Shown here: positions 6,449-14,986 of the stretch, in pieces
How positions within the stretch are numbered: the stretch's first letter is position 1
How the letters are laid out: every line of letters starts with the position of its first letter
From: JANOYY01 sp031418035
GTDB lineage: Bacteria > Actinomycetota > Acidimicrobiia > Acidimicrobiales > JANYDT01
Direction of reading: 5' to 3'
Assembly (NCBI GenBank): GCA_031418035.1
Contig: JANOWU010000315.1
Coordinates: 1-41,940 of the forward strand
DNA length: 41,940 nucleotides
Notes under the pieces: generated by a model
Seen by the model: only the letters and a program-made list of their open reading frames with translations
What the model was told of the DNA's origin: nothing
Database searches by the model: none
Program-made: the position numbers and the translations under genes

Positions 6449-8092
6449 ATGACGAGTAGCAATGACTGGTCGCCACCGGGCCCGGGGCAGTGGACGCTCG
6501 ACCGGTCCCACTATCCCGGGGGAACGACGCCGATTTCGCAGTGGCTTATCGAGTCCGGGATGGAGTCGGGTCTCGGGCGAGTGTTTCGAGAACTTGGTGC
6601 GCCCGTCGCTGCGGTCTGCGCCCGTTTCGTGCACGGCTTCATGTACACCCGGACCGTTCCGCTGGTCGGCGCCAGTCGATCCGCCACCACGTTGCCTCCG
6701 CTGTTTGTGCTCAAGGCGGCGTCGCGCCTTCACCCGGAGTTTCGGCGTCGCAATCGGACCGCAACCCAAACTCTCGCTCAGGCACCGGGACCGGCAATCG
6801 TGGAGCGCTGGACGAAGGAACTGAAGCCGACGATCGATACGCGCAATCGAGAGTTCGGCGCGGTTGCCCTCGGGGCACTCGATGACCGTCGGTTGGGTGA
6901 TCACTGCGCTGCGCTTCTGGGCCACGTCGTCGAGACGTTCGACTTGCACTTTTGGCTCCATGGCTATGACCTCGGCCCAATCGCGCGCTACATCGCGTTC
7001 ACCAAGTCCCATGGCATCGCGACATCGAACGCGGTGACGGCGCTCGTCGGTGCCTCTCCGTCGACGCTTCAGCCGCGCCTCGAACTTGCCGCTATACGTG
7101 CGGCGTTGGGCGACGCCAAGCCGACCAACCTCTCGGAGCTTCGATCGGTGTCGGCAGAAGTTGCTGGGTTGTTGGACGCGTACGTGGCGAAGCGGGGGAA
7201 CACGCTCGCGACGGGTTACGACCTCAACAGCCTCACGCTGCGCGAGCTTCCCGAGACGCTGTTCGACTCGATCATGTCGGCGCAGCCGCCGAGTGAGGCC
7301 GACGCGGGTGAGCTGGCCGGTCGGAACGTGCGCGAATTGGTTCCAGAGTCGGCGCGCGCTGAATTCAATGCGCGCTTAGTAGAAGCGCGCGAGGTGATGG
7401 ATATGCGCGACGACAACGGCCCGACCACGATCGAACATCCGATTGGACTGCTGCGCCTCGCGTTGCTGGAGGTCGGGCGTCGCCTGGTCTCTGCTGATAG
7501 GGCGGACCGAGCGGAACATGCGATTGAGCTCGCCCACGACGAAGTGGTCCCACTCCTCGTAGATGGACGGGGTCCATCTCGCGAGGAACTTCGAACGCGC
7601 GCGGCGAAACGACTCGCCGAGTCGCGTCTGTCGCCACCGATAAACCTCGGACCGGTTGAACCGTCGCCGCCCCCGAGCATTCTCCCGGGTCCGCTTGCCG
7701 AATTTGCGACGGCGATCCAGGTGTCGATGGTCGAGTTGGGCATGCTCGGGCCCGACACGAAGCGCGATCCGCTGAGCGGCACCGGCGTTGGCGGCGAGAT
7801 CTATCGAGGACGGGCCCGGTGCGCGGAAACTCCGGAGGCGGCGATCGACGCCCTCGAACCCGGTGATGTGTTGATCGTTCGGGCGACGACGCCAGCCTTC
7901 AACGCCGTCCTCAGCATCGCCGGGGCGGTCGTGACCGCCGACGGCGGCCCGATGTCGCATGCCGCCGTGCTGGCCCGGGAGCTCGGAATCGCCGCGGTGG
8001 TGGGTGCTCGAGGCGCCCTCGAGATCCCGGATGGAGCGCTTGTGGAAGTCGATCCGATCGCCGGCGTCGTGCGCATCCTTCCATCAGTCTGA
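6449..8092 (+). CDS. PEP-utilising-enzyme mobile (phosphohistidine) domain protein without ATP-grasp domain
   Basis: The last ~90 residues are the swivelling phosphohistidine domain of PEP synthase, PPDK and rifampicin phosphotransferase. They carry GGPMSHAAVLARELGIAAVVG with the phospho-accepting His at residue 504, followed by DGALVEVDPIAGVVRIL. The preceding ~400 residues begin WTLDRSHYPGGTTPISQWL and are mostly helical and charged, resembling the linker/helical part of such enzymes. I find no nucleotide-binding ATP-grasp domain in the 547 residues, so it should need a partner protein or have diverged in function. The start is ATG 6449, supported by GAGGAG 5 bp upstream; an in-frame start at 6365 would translate tandem repeats and is rejected. 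It lies 72 bp before the ALDH gene, same strand. The substrate is unknown. Confidence 0.72.
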   Translation: MTSSNDWSPPGPGQWTLDRSHYPGGTTPISQWLIESGMESGLGRVFRELGAPVAAVCARFVHGFMYTRTVPLVGASRSATTLPPLFVLKAASRLHPEFRRRNRTATQTLAQAPGPAIVERWTKELKPTIDTRNREFGAVALGALDDRRLGDHCAALLGHVVETFDLHFWLHGYDLGPIARYIAFTKSHGIATSNAVTALVGASPSTLQPRLELAAIRAALGDAKPTNLSELRSVSAEVAGLLDAYVAKRGNTLATGYDLNSLTLRELPETLFDSIMSAQPPSEADAGELAGRNVRELVPESARAEFNARLVEAREVMDMRDDNGPTTIEHPIGLLRLALLEVGRRLVSADRADRAEHAIELAHDEVVPLLVDGRGPSREELRTRAAKRLAESRLSPPINLGPVEPSPPPSILPGPLAEFATAIQVSMVELGMLGPDTKRDPLSGTGVGGEIYRGRARCAETPEAAIDALEPGDVLIVRATTPAFNAVLSIAGAVVTADGGPMSHAAVLARELGIAAVVGARGALEIPDGALVEVDPIAGVVRILPSV

Positions 8093-8164
8093 CTTCATCA
8101 GTCTTCGATATATCATTAGCAAAAGTGACGAATCGGAGCTCGGTTCGTTCTCCGAGAGGACTCC

Positions 8165-9703
8165 ATGACCGCTACGGCGCCGAAACCGTCAACGCTTCCG
8201 ACACTCGCTGATCTGACGACGTCGGCTCGAGCGTCGGCGGAACGCCTCGGGGTGGTGCTGCGATCGTCGGGAACCACGCCGGTTCGGACCCCGATCCTCG
8301 GTGCAACGTTCGGGGCCGTCGACGTCGATCATGATCTCGACGCGGCAGTGAGCCGTGCGACTGCCACCGCCGCGATCTGGCGCGGTGTGCCCGCACCTCG
8401 CCGCGGCGAGGTAGTTCGGGTGCTCGGCGAATTGCTACGCACACATAAGTCTGACCTGGCGACGCTGGTGTCGATCGAGACTGGGAAGATCTTCAGTGAG
8501 GGTCTCGGCGAAGTGCAGGAAATGATCGACATCTGCGACCTTGCCGTTGGACTCTCGCGGCAACTTCACGGGCTCACGATTGCCTCGGAGCGTCCGAACC
8601 ACCGTCTTAGTGAAACGTGGCATCCACTCGGTCCGATCGGCGTCATCAGCGCGTTCAACTTCCCGGTCGCCGTCTGGTCGTGGAATGCGGCGCTCGCCAT
8701 TGTGTGTGGCGACCCCGTCGTGTGGAAGCCGTCGGAGAAGACACTGCTTTCGTCGCTGGCGACCGTGTCGTTGGCCCGACGCGCCGCTGCGCAGTGCGGG
8801 GCGCCGGAGGGTTTGTTCGAACTGGTGAGTGGCGGACCGGACATGGCGTTGGCCATGGCCTCACACGGCGGGCTTCCCCTCGTGAGCGCGACGGGTTCGA
8901 CCGTGATGGGTGCGGCGGTAGGCCCGAAGGTCACCGCGCGATTCGGTCGCACGCTGTTGGAGCTGGGCGGGAACAACGCGGCGATCATTGCTCCATCCGC
9001 CGACATCGAACTGGTGGTGCGAGGTGTGACGTTCTCGGCGGCGGGCACCGCCGGACAGCGATGCACCACGCTGCGCCGACTCATCGTGCATCACAGCCGA
9101 CTGGAGGAAGTGACCGAGCGTCTGGCCCGCACCTATGCGAGCCTTCCCGTCGGCGATCCATTGACCGACGGCACACTCGTAGGTCCACTTATCGATGGTG
9201 CAGCTGCGTCGCGAATCATGGCTGCGATCGAAACAGCGAAGGGCGACGGCGGCACGTTGCTCGTCGGCGGTGATCGGTCGCTCGCCGACCAAGCCCCCGA
9301 CGCGTGGTACCTCAATCCCTCGATTGTTGCCATGCCCGGTCAAACCGAAATCGTACGTACAGAGACATTCGGGCCGTTGCTCTACGCCATGGCCTACGAC
9401 GACCTCGACGAGGCGATCGCGTTGAACAACGGTGTGCCGCAGGGTCTTGCGTCGTCGATCTTCACGACCGACGTCCGCGAAGCGGAGCGATTCTGCGGCC
9501 CGAACGGCAGCGACTGTGGCATCGTGAACGTGAACATCGGGCCATCGGGGGCGGAGATCGGTGGTGCGTTCGGTGGCGAGAAGGAGACCGGCGGAGGCCG
9601 CGAGAGCGGATCGGATGCGTGGAAGGCGTACATGCGTCGAGCGACGTCTACCGTCAACTACGGCAACGACCTTCCCCTCGCCCAGGGCGTGACGTTCGTC
9701 TGA
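8165..9703 (+). CDS. ALDH7-family aldehyde dehydrogenase (probable alpha-aminoadipic semialdehyde / piperideine-6-carboxylate dehydrogenase)
   Basis: NAD(P)-dependent dehydrogenase oxidising an aldehyde to an acid. The catalytic Glu is at residue 266 (LELGGNN) and the catalytic Cys at residue 300 (GTAGQRCTT). The C-terminal stretch GGAFGGEKETGGGRESGSD followed by WKAYMRRATSTVNYG is the hallmark of the ALDH7 (antiquitin/AmaB/Pcd) group, which converts alpha-aminoadipic semialdehyde, in equilibrium with piperideine-6-carboxylate, to alpha-aminoadipate in lysine breakdown. Length 512 aa is typical. The start is ATG 8165 after AGAGGA. The 72-bp upstream gap holds a gatatatc palindrome and a CGGAG/CTCCG inverted repeat that may be regulatory. 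Downstream genes follow closely and fit an amino-acid degradation operon. Substrate assignment is by family. Confidence 0.88.
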   Translation: MTATAPKPSTLPTLADLTTSARASAERLGVVLRSSGTTPVRTPILGATFGAVDVDHDLDAAVSRATATAAIWRGVPAPRRGEVVRVLGELLRTHKSDLATLVSIETGKIFSEGLGEVQEMIDICDLAVGLSRQLHGLTIASERPNHRLSETWHPLGPIGVISAFNFPVAVWSWNAALAIVCGDPVVWKPSEKTLLSSLATVSLARRAAAQCGAPEGLFELVSGGPDMALAMASHGGLPLVSATGSTVMGAAVGPKVTARFGRTLLELGGNNAAIIAPSADIELVVRGVTFSAAGTAGQRCTTLRRLIVHHSRLEEVTERLARTYASLPVGDPLTDGTLVGPLIDGAAASRIMAAIETAKGDGGTLLVGGDRSLADQAPDAWYLNPSIVAMPGQTEIVRTETFGPLLYAMAYDDLDEAIALNNGVPQGLASSIFTTDVREAERFCGPNGSDCGIVNVNIGPSGAEIGGAFGGEKETGGGRESGSDAWKAYMRRATSTVNYGNDLPLAQGVTFV

Positions 9704-9744
9704 CGCGCGCCGTTCACGCGAACCCGATCTGACCCGAGCAAACA

Positions 9745-12027
9745 ATGAGTGAAACCGATCCGGCATCACCAGCATTTCTTGAGGCGACGCTGCTCGACGC
9801 GATCGCGGCGCTCGACGTGCCAGCCTCGCCCGCCTCGCCAGGCTTGCCCGATCCTCTCGACGCATCAGCGATCCACCGAATCGAGCGACTGCGAGCCCTG
9901 TTTCGGGCGCAGTGTCTGAGTCGTCACACGGACCTGCTGGCGCGTCGACTCCGTCTCCAGGGGACGGGCTACTACACGATCGGGTCGTCCGGTCATGAAG
10001 CGAACGCGGCGGTGGCGTTCGCTGCTCGCTGCACCGACCCCGCGTTGTTGCACTACCGGTCGGGCGGTTTCTACATCGCTCGCTCCATGCAAACCCAGGC
10101 GAATGCACGGCTGCACGGTCCGGCGATCAGCGATCCGGTCGACGACATCTTGGCCGGCATGTTCGCGCACACCGACGAACCGATTGCCGGTGGACGTCAT
10201 AAAGTGTTCGGCCATCCACACACCGCGGTGGTTCCGCAGACGTCGACCATCGCGAGCCACCTGCCGCGCGCCGTTGGCGTGGCGATGGCGATTGGGCGGG
10301 CCCGCAAGCTCGGCGTCGCTCTTCGCTGGCCCGACGATGCCATAGCGATTTGCTCCTTCGGTGACGCGTCGGCCAATCACTCCACGGCGTTGGGCGCGAT
10401 CAACGCCGCCTGCAACCTCGCCTACCAACAGCTTCCTGTCCCGCTGCTGTTCGTCTGCGAAGACAATGGCCTCGGGATCAGCGTGCGGACGCCGACCGGC
10501 TGGATCGAGTCCGCGTTCAAGGATCGACCGGGGATGCGTTACGTGAGCGTCGACGGCTCCGATGCGATTGCGACGCTGGAGGCGGCGCAGGAGGCGGTCG
10601 ACTGGGTCCGGGGAAAACGTCGGCCGCTGTTCCTTCACCTCAGGACCGTTCGATTCCTTGGTCATGCGGGGACCGACGTCGAGCGCGGGTATCGAACCAC
10701 GGAAGAGATTCGGGCCAGCATGGCGCAGGATCCGATTCTGGGTACCGCTCGTGCGCTATGTGCACATATGATCCCGGCGAGGGAGTTGCACGACGAATAC
10801 CTCCAACTCGGTCGACAGGTTGCAGCCACTGCGGCGGAGCGTCTCCAACGAGGACGTGAGCTCGAAACCGCCCGGGAGGTGATGTCCGCGGTATCGCCCC
10901 GGCCGGAAACGGTGGTGGCTCCCGGACCCTTTGCTCCGATCCCCAGCGGCGCGGCCTCGGGTGGTTCGACACTGGCTCAGGCCATAAACACCGCGCTCGG
11001 GTCGATCCTCGAACACGACCGTAACTCGCTGTTGTTCGGTGAAGACGTCGCGGTAAAGGGTGGCGTCTACGGAGTAACCAAGGGGCTGCGGAACCGGTTC
11101 GGCGCGGCCCGCGTGTTCGACACGATTCTCGATGAGCAATCCATTCTCGGTGTCGCACTCGGCACTGCCGTGAGTGGCCTGCTGCCCATCGCCGAGATCG
11201 AATACCTCGCGTACTTACATAATGCGGAGGACCAGATCCGGGGAGAGGCGGCGACACTCCAGTTCTTCTCGAAGGATGCGTATCGCAACGGCATGATCGT
11301 TCGCGTCGCCGGGTACGGATACCAAAAAGGTTTCGGTGGACACTTCCACAACGACGATTCCGTCGCGGTGCTTCGCGACATTCCGGGCATCGTGGTGGCA
11401 TCGCCGGCCCGACCGAGCGATGCCTCCGAGATGTTGCGAACGCTGGCTCGAAGCGCACGCGACCACGGAACGGTGGGCGTCATGCTCGAACCGATCGCGC
11501 TCTACCACCAGGCCGATCTCCACGAGCCCGGCGATGGTCTGTGGCTGGAGCCGATTCCGAGCACGGACACCAGCGCCAGCGTCGAACACACCGAGGCGGC
11601 GACCAACGACATCGGCACAGTCCGTCGCTACGGCCCAACCGATGCCGACGTGACCCTCGTGACATGGGGCAACGGACTGTGGATGTCGATGCGCGTCGCC
11701 ACCCGGTTGGCGAGTGAACCCGAGCCGATTCGCTGCAACATCGTCGACCTGCGCTGGATCGTGCCGCTCCCGATCGATGCGATCCTTGCCGGAAGTCCGA
11801 CGCGAGTGCTCGTCGTCGACGAAACCCGGCGTAGCGGGGGAGTGAGTGAGGGTGTGATCGCCGGTTTGATCGACTGCGACTACGACGGGCCACTCGCCCG
11901 GGTGACGTCGAAGGACTCGTTCGTGCCTCTGGGCGATGCCGCGAAACTGGTCCTGCTCAGTGAACACGAAATCGAACAGGGCATTCGGGCGATCGCTCGT
12001 CGGCCGACACGAAGGGATTCGCCATGA
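9745..12027 (+). CDS. Fused E1 alpha/beta subunit of a thiamine-diphosphate 2-oxoacid dehydrogenase
   Basis: Decarboxylating E1 component of a branched-chain-type 2-oxoacid dehydrogenase complex, with both subunits in one 760-residue chain. The alpha part (about 45-400) has GTGYYTIGSSGHEA and the thiamine-diphosphate motif GDASAN...N starting at residue 206. The beta part (about 405-745) starts at STLAQAINTALGSIL, then carries LFGEDVAVKGGVYGVT, DTILDEQSILGVALG and the C-terminal ILVVDE-type block (VLVVDETRRSGGVSEGV). An Ala/Pro-rich linker joins them. The stop overlaps the next start by 4 bp (ATGA), so the two genes are translationally coupled. E2 and E3 partners are not in the window. In this context, 2-oxoadipate or a branched-chain keto acid are candidate substrates; this is inference. 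Confidence 0.88.
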   Translation: MSETDPASPAFLEATLLDAIAALDVPASPASPGLPDPLDASAIHRIERLRALFRAQCLSRHTDLLARRLRLQGTGYYTIGSSGHEANAAVAFAARCTDPALLHYRSGGFYIARSMQTQANARLHGPAISDPVDDILAGMFAHTDEPIAGGRHKVFGHPHTAVVPQTSTIASHLPRAVGVAMAIGRARKLGVALRWPDDAIAICSFGDASANHSTALGAINAACNLAYQQLPVPLLFVCEDNGLGISVRTPTGWIESAFKDRPGMRYVSVDGSDAIATLEAAQEAVDWVRGKRRPLFLHLRTVRFLGHAGTDVERGYRTTEEIRASMAQDPILGTARALCAHMIPARELHDEYLQLGRQVAATAAERLQRGRELETAREVMSAVSPRPETVVAPGPFAPIPSGAASGGSTLAQAINTALGSILEHDRNSLLFGEDVAVKGGVYGVTKGLRNRFGAARVFDTILDEQSILGVALGTAVSGLLPIAEIEYLAYLHNAEDQIRGEAATLQFFSKDAYRNGMIVRVAGYGYQKGFGGHFHNDDSVAVLRDIPGIVVASPARPSDASEMLRTLARSARDHGTVGVMLEPIALYHQADLHEPGDGLWLEPIPSTDTSASVEHTEAATNDIGTVRRYGPTDADVTLVTWGNGLWMSMRVATRLASEPEPIRCNIVDLRWIVPLPIDAILAGSPTRVLVVDETRRSGGVSEGVIAGLIDCDYDGPLARVTSKDSFVPLGDAAKLVLLSEHEIEQGIRAIARRPTRRDSP

Positions 12028-13214
12028 CCCAACCCAATGCTCCCGAACAAGAAGTACGTACACAGACGGTTCCCGAGTCTGCCGAAGTGGTGATCATCGG
12101 TGGTGGTGTGATCGGTGCCAGCACGATCTTTCACCTCGCCGAGGCCGGTCTGACCGATGCTGTGCTGCTGGAGAAGAACCAGTTGGCGGCGGGTTCGACG
12201 GCGCTGTCGGCCGGTGGGTTTCGTATGCAGTTCTCCGATGCGATCAACATCCAACTCGCCCAACGTTCGATCGCGGCCTTCGAGAACTTTGCGCAGCGGC
12301 CCGGCGGTCAGATCGACATGCACCAGGTCGGGTATCTGTTCCTGCTCGACAATCCGGCCGACGTCGAGGTGTTCCAACGCAACGTGGCGCTCCAACAGTC
12401 GATGGGTGTGCCGAGTCGAATGCTCACACCGGCCGAGGCAGCCGAACTCTCGCCTTTGGCGGATATGAGCGGCATCCTTGCCGCGACCTTCTGCCCGAAG
12501 GACGGACACTGCAGCCCCGAGGGAGTCGTGCAGGGCTACACCGTCGCGGCGCGCGAGATGGGGGCACGCGTCATGCAATTCTGTGGCGTCACCGGTATCG
12601 AGCAGCGCAACGGCAAGGTCAGCGCGGTGCATACCGAAAAGGGAACGGTGAGGACCTCCACGGTGATCTGCGCCGCCGGGCCATGGTCGGCCACGATCGG
12701 TGAAATGGTCGGCGTCGAACTGCCCGTGGCGCCCGTGTCGCGACCGATCTGGTACACGGAGCCAATGCCGTCTCGGCCCGCTACGGTTCCCATGACAATC
12801 GATTTCACCACCGGCTTCTACTTCCACTCCGAAGGGGAAGGCCTGCTGTTCGGCATGGCCGACCCGAACCAGGCCGCCGGATTCGATGCCCCCACCCGTT
12901 CCGATTGGCTCGAACAGGTCGCCGACGTCGTGGCTCGCCGGGCCCCGGCGCTGCTCGAAGTTGGCGTCGCCGGCGGCTGGGACGGTTTCTATGAGATCAC
13001 ACCCGATCACAACGCGTTGATCGGTGAGTTCGACGCACCAAGCAGATTCCTGTACGCCACCGGATTCTCCGGGCACGGGTTCCAACTAGGGCCCGCCGTC
13101 GGCGAAGTGATGCGCGATTTAGTGCTTCGTCGCACGCCACCCGTCGATGTCTCCGGATTCGCGGTCGAACGATTCGCGGCGGGTACCAGCCGCCCCGAAC
13201 ACAACATCGTATAG
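12024..13214 (+). CDS. FAD-dependent amino acid/amine oxidase (DAO family)
   Basis: Flavoprotein of the D-amino-acid oxidase/sarcosine oxidase superfamily. The dinucleotide-binding motif VVIIGGGVIGAS is at about residues 22-33, followed by the ALLEK-like acidic end of the second strand (VLLEKNQLAAGSTALSAGG). The C-terminus has GGWDGFYEITPDHNALIGEF and FLYATGFSGHGFQLGPAVGE, the usual FAD-contacting end of the family. No signal peptide is seen, so it is cytoplasmic or membrane-peripheral. The ATG overlaps the E1 stop by 4 bp. Because ALDH7 enzymes act after pipecolate or saccharopine-type oxidation, a pipecolate-oxidase-like (AmaA-like) role is plausible, but other amino acids or sarcosine cannot be excluded. 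Confidence 0.85.
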   Translation: MTQPNAPEQEVRTQTVPESAEVVIIGGGVIGASTIFHLAEAGLTDAVLLEKNQLAAGSTALSAGGFRMQFSDAINIQLAQRSIAAFENFAQRPGGQIDMHQVGYLFLLDNPADVEVFQRNVALQQSMGVPSRMLTPAEAAELSPLADMSGILAATFCPKDGHCSPEGVVQGYTVAAREMGARVMQFCGVTGIEQRNGKVSAVHTEKGTVRTSTVICAAGPWSATIGEMVGVELPVAPVSRPIWYTEPMPSRPATVPMTIDFTTGFYFHSEGEGLLFGMADPNQAAGFDAPTRSDWLEQVADVVARRAPALLEVGVAGGWDGFYEITPDHNALIGEFDAPSRFLYATGFSGHGFQLGPAVGEVMRDLVLRRTPPVDVSGFAVERFAAGTSRPEHNIV

Positions 13215-13220
13215 GTACGT

Positions 13221-14171
13221 ATGAATCTCAGCGTCGAGCGACTTCGCATGCTGGTTGCCGTCGATCAGAACGGCACGCTTGCCGCAGCAGCACGTGAGCT
13301 CTCCATCTCCCCATCCGCGGTGTCGCAGCAACTCACGATTCTCGAGCGTGACGTCGGCGGCGAACTGCTCGTACGGAACGGACGATCCGTGTCGTTCACC
13401 GCGCTGGGATCGGTGGTGCTCAACGTAGCGCGCAGCGTGCTGAGCGAACTCGAACGCGCGGAGACAACCATCGAAGCTCATCTCGGCGCGTTCGGGGGTC
13501 CGTACACGATCGCCGCGCTACCCAGCGTCGCCCTGTCGATCGTGAGCTCCGCGTCGGCGGCCCTCGCTCACTCCCATCCTCACCTCGACCTGAAGATCGT
13601 CGACGCCGAGGCGGGAATGAGCATCTCGCGTCTTGTCGGTCAAGTCGTCGACATGGCGATCATCGACAGCTACGACGAGGTCCCGCTCGTGCTCCCCGAT
13701 GGCGTCGACCGCGTCACGCTCGGCACCGAACCGCTGCTCGCACTCGTCCCGGCATCGTTCGTGGAACCCGGACAGCAGTCCATTCGACTCGAGCACCTCG
13801 CCGAGCTGCCGTGGGTGCTTCCCCCCGACGACGTCGCATGTGGAATCGCCGCACGCCAGGCATGTCGCCGCGCCGGCTTCGAACCGATCGTGCGCTGGGA
13901 GAGCGACGACTTCCTGCTCCTGCGCGAATACGTGGCCGCCGGACTCGGCGCCGTCGTGCTCCCGAGGCTGGCCCTGCACGGCACGCCCGACACCACCCTG
14001 GCCCTCGCGATCGAGGGCCAGCAGTTGCAGCGTCGGATCGACGTGATCACCCGGAGCGCCACCGCGCAGCGTCCTCACCAGGACATAGTCATGTCCGAAC
14101 TTCGGCGCGCATCTCGCCATCTCCTCGATGCTGATGCGAAAGGGCGCGAGCAGCAGGGGGCTTCGCGCTAA
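13221..14171 (+). CDS. LysR-type transcriptional regulator
   Basis: DNA-binding regulator of about 316 residues. The winged helix-turn-helix is at residues 2-61 (LRMLVAVDQNGTLAAAARELSISP, then SAVSQQLTILE), followed by a periplasmic-binding-protein-like effector domain. It starts 6 bp after the oxidase stop on the same strand, so it is probably transcribed with the genes it controls; most LysR regulators are instead divergent from their target operon. The effector is likely an intermediate of the pathway, but nothing in the sequence names it. The ribosome binding site is weak (taggtacgt), fitting translational coupling to the oxidase gene. Confidence 0.9.
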   Translation: MNLSVERLRMLVAVDQNGTLAAAARELSISPSAVSQQLTILERDVGGELLVRNGRSVSFTALGSVVLNVARSVLSELERAETTIEAHLGAFGGPYTIAALPSVALSIVSSASAALAHSHPHLDLKIVDAEAGMSISRLVGQVVDMAIIDSYDEVPLVLPDGVDRVTLGTEPLLALVPASFVEPGQQSIRLEHLAELPWVLPPDDVACGIAARQACRRAGFEPIVRWESDDFLLLREYVAAGLGAVVLPRLALHGTPDTTLALAIEGQQLQRRIDVITRSATAQRPHQDIVMSELRRASRHLLDADAKGREQQGASR

Positions 14172-14205
14172 GCTCTCGGCCAGCTTTTCCGATCGATGAT
14201 CCGGG

Positions 14206-14235
14206 GGCGTGGGATTTCCCACGCCTTCTTTGTTT
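14206..14235 (+). terminator. Hairpin plus T-rich tail before rimP (terminator or rimP-leader attenuator)
   Basis: A perfect 8-bp stem GGCGTGGG (14206-14213) / CCCACGCC (14218-14225) with a 4-nt ATTT loop is followed by TTCTTTGTTT. This is the only classical intrinsic-terminator shape in the window. It can end the LysR operon. A GTGGG...CCCAC hairpin with a T-run is also typical of the leader of the rimP-nusA operon in many bacteria, where it allows attenuation. Which role applies depends on whether the promoter lies before or after it. Confidence 0.8.
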
Positions 14236-14302
14236 CCGAGGTTGGGGAGGAATTCTCAACGAAGTCACAACCGCAGATCGCATTCGAGAGGAGGAACAAA
14301 CC

Positions 14303-14977
14303 ATGGCCACCGACAACGCAGCCAGTGCAGTGAACGCCCAACGGGCCGCCGCGGTTCATGTCCTGCTCGAACCCGTGCTCTTCGACGCCCACTTCGAATT
14401 GGTCGACACGGTTCTGACGGGGGGCGTTCTCCAGGTGCTCGTGGAGTTCACCGCGACGCACCCAAGGCTCACCGACCCGGGATTGGGCGGTCGCATCGAC
14501 CTCGAGGGCGTAAGTGTCGCCACCCGTATCGTCGACGAGGTTCTGGAGGTCCACGACCCCATCTCGGAGCCGTACACGCTCGAGGTTTCGAGCCCGGGGC
14601 TGGAGCGTCCCCTACGCAAACCGGCTCACTACCAGCGCTTTCTTGGTTCGACGATCAGCGTCAAGACCAACCCCGGCGTTCCCGGTGAGCGTCGAATCGA
14701 AGGACGCCTTGACCGGGCCGACCTCGCGGAGGACGGCACCATCAACGTCGACGGACGGATAATTCCCTATGCGGACATCGAACGCGCCCGCAGCGTGTTC
14801 GTGTGGGGAGGCCAGGCCAAGGGTGCAAAACCCGGCAAGGCGAAGAAAGCACACCCTAAGTCCACCCGAAATTCTGCCGATGTAGCGTCCCTGGCGCCCG
14901 ACGTCGACCATTCAGAGGACGTATCGCCAGGCAGTACCGTTCACAACGCAGCACCCAACCGAATACCAACTGAATAG
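14303..14977 (+). CDS. rimP: Ribosome maturation factor RimP
   Basis: Cytoplasmic factor needed for 30S subunit maturation. The N-terminal half has the alpha/beta RimP fold, and the diagnostic EPYTLEVSSPGLERPL block is at about residues 93-108. The usual C-terminal SH3-like domain follows (RRIEGRLDRADLAEDGTINV). The last ~60 residues are a lysine-rich then polar tail not found in most RimP proteins. The start is ATG 14303 with a strong GAGGAGG site upstream. It is the first gene of the rimP-nusA-ylxR-infB block, 9 bp before nusA. Confidence 0.95.
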   Translation: MATDNAASAVNAQRAAAVHVLLEPVLFDAHFELVDTVLTGGVLQVLVEFTATHPRLTDPGLGGRIDLEGVSVATRIVDEVLEVHDPISEPYTLEVSSPGLERPLRKPAHYQRFLGSTISVKTNPGVPGERRIEGRLDRADLAEDGTINVDGRIIPYADIERARSVFVWGGQAKGAKPGKAKKAHPKSTRNSADVASLAPDVDHSEDVSPGSTVHNAAPNRIPTE

Positions 14978-14986
14978 GAGTCAAAG

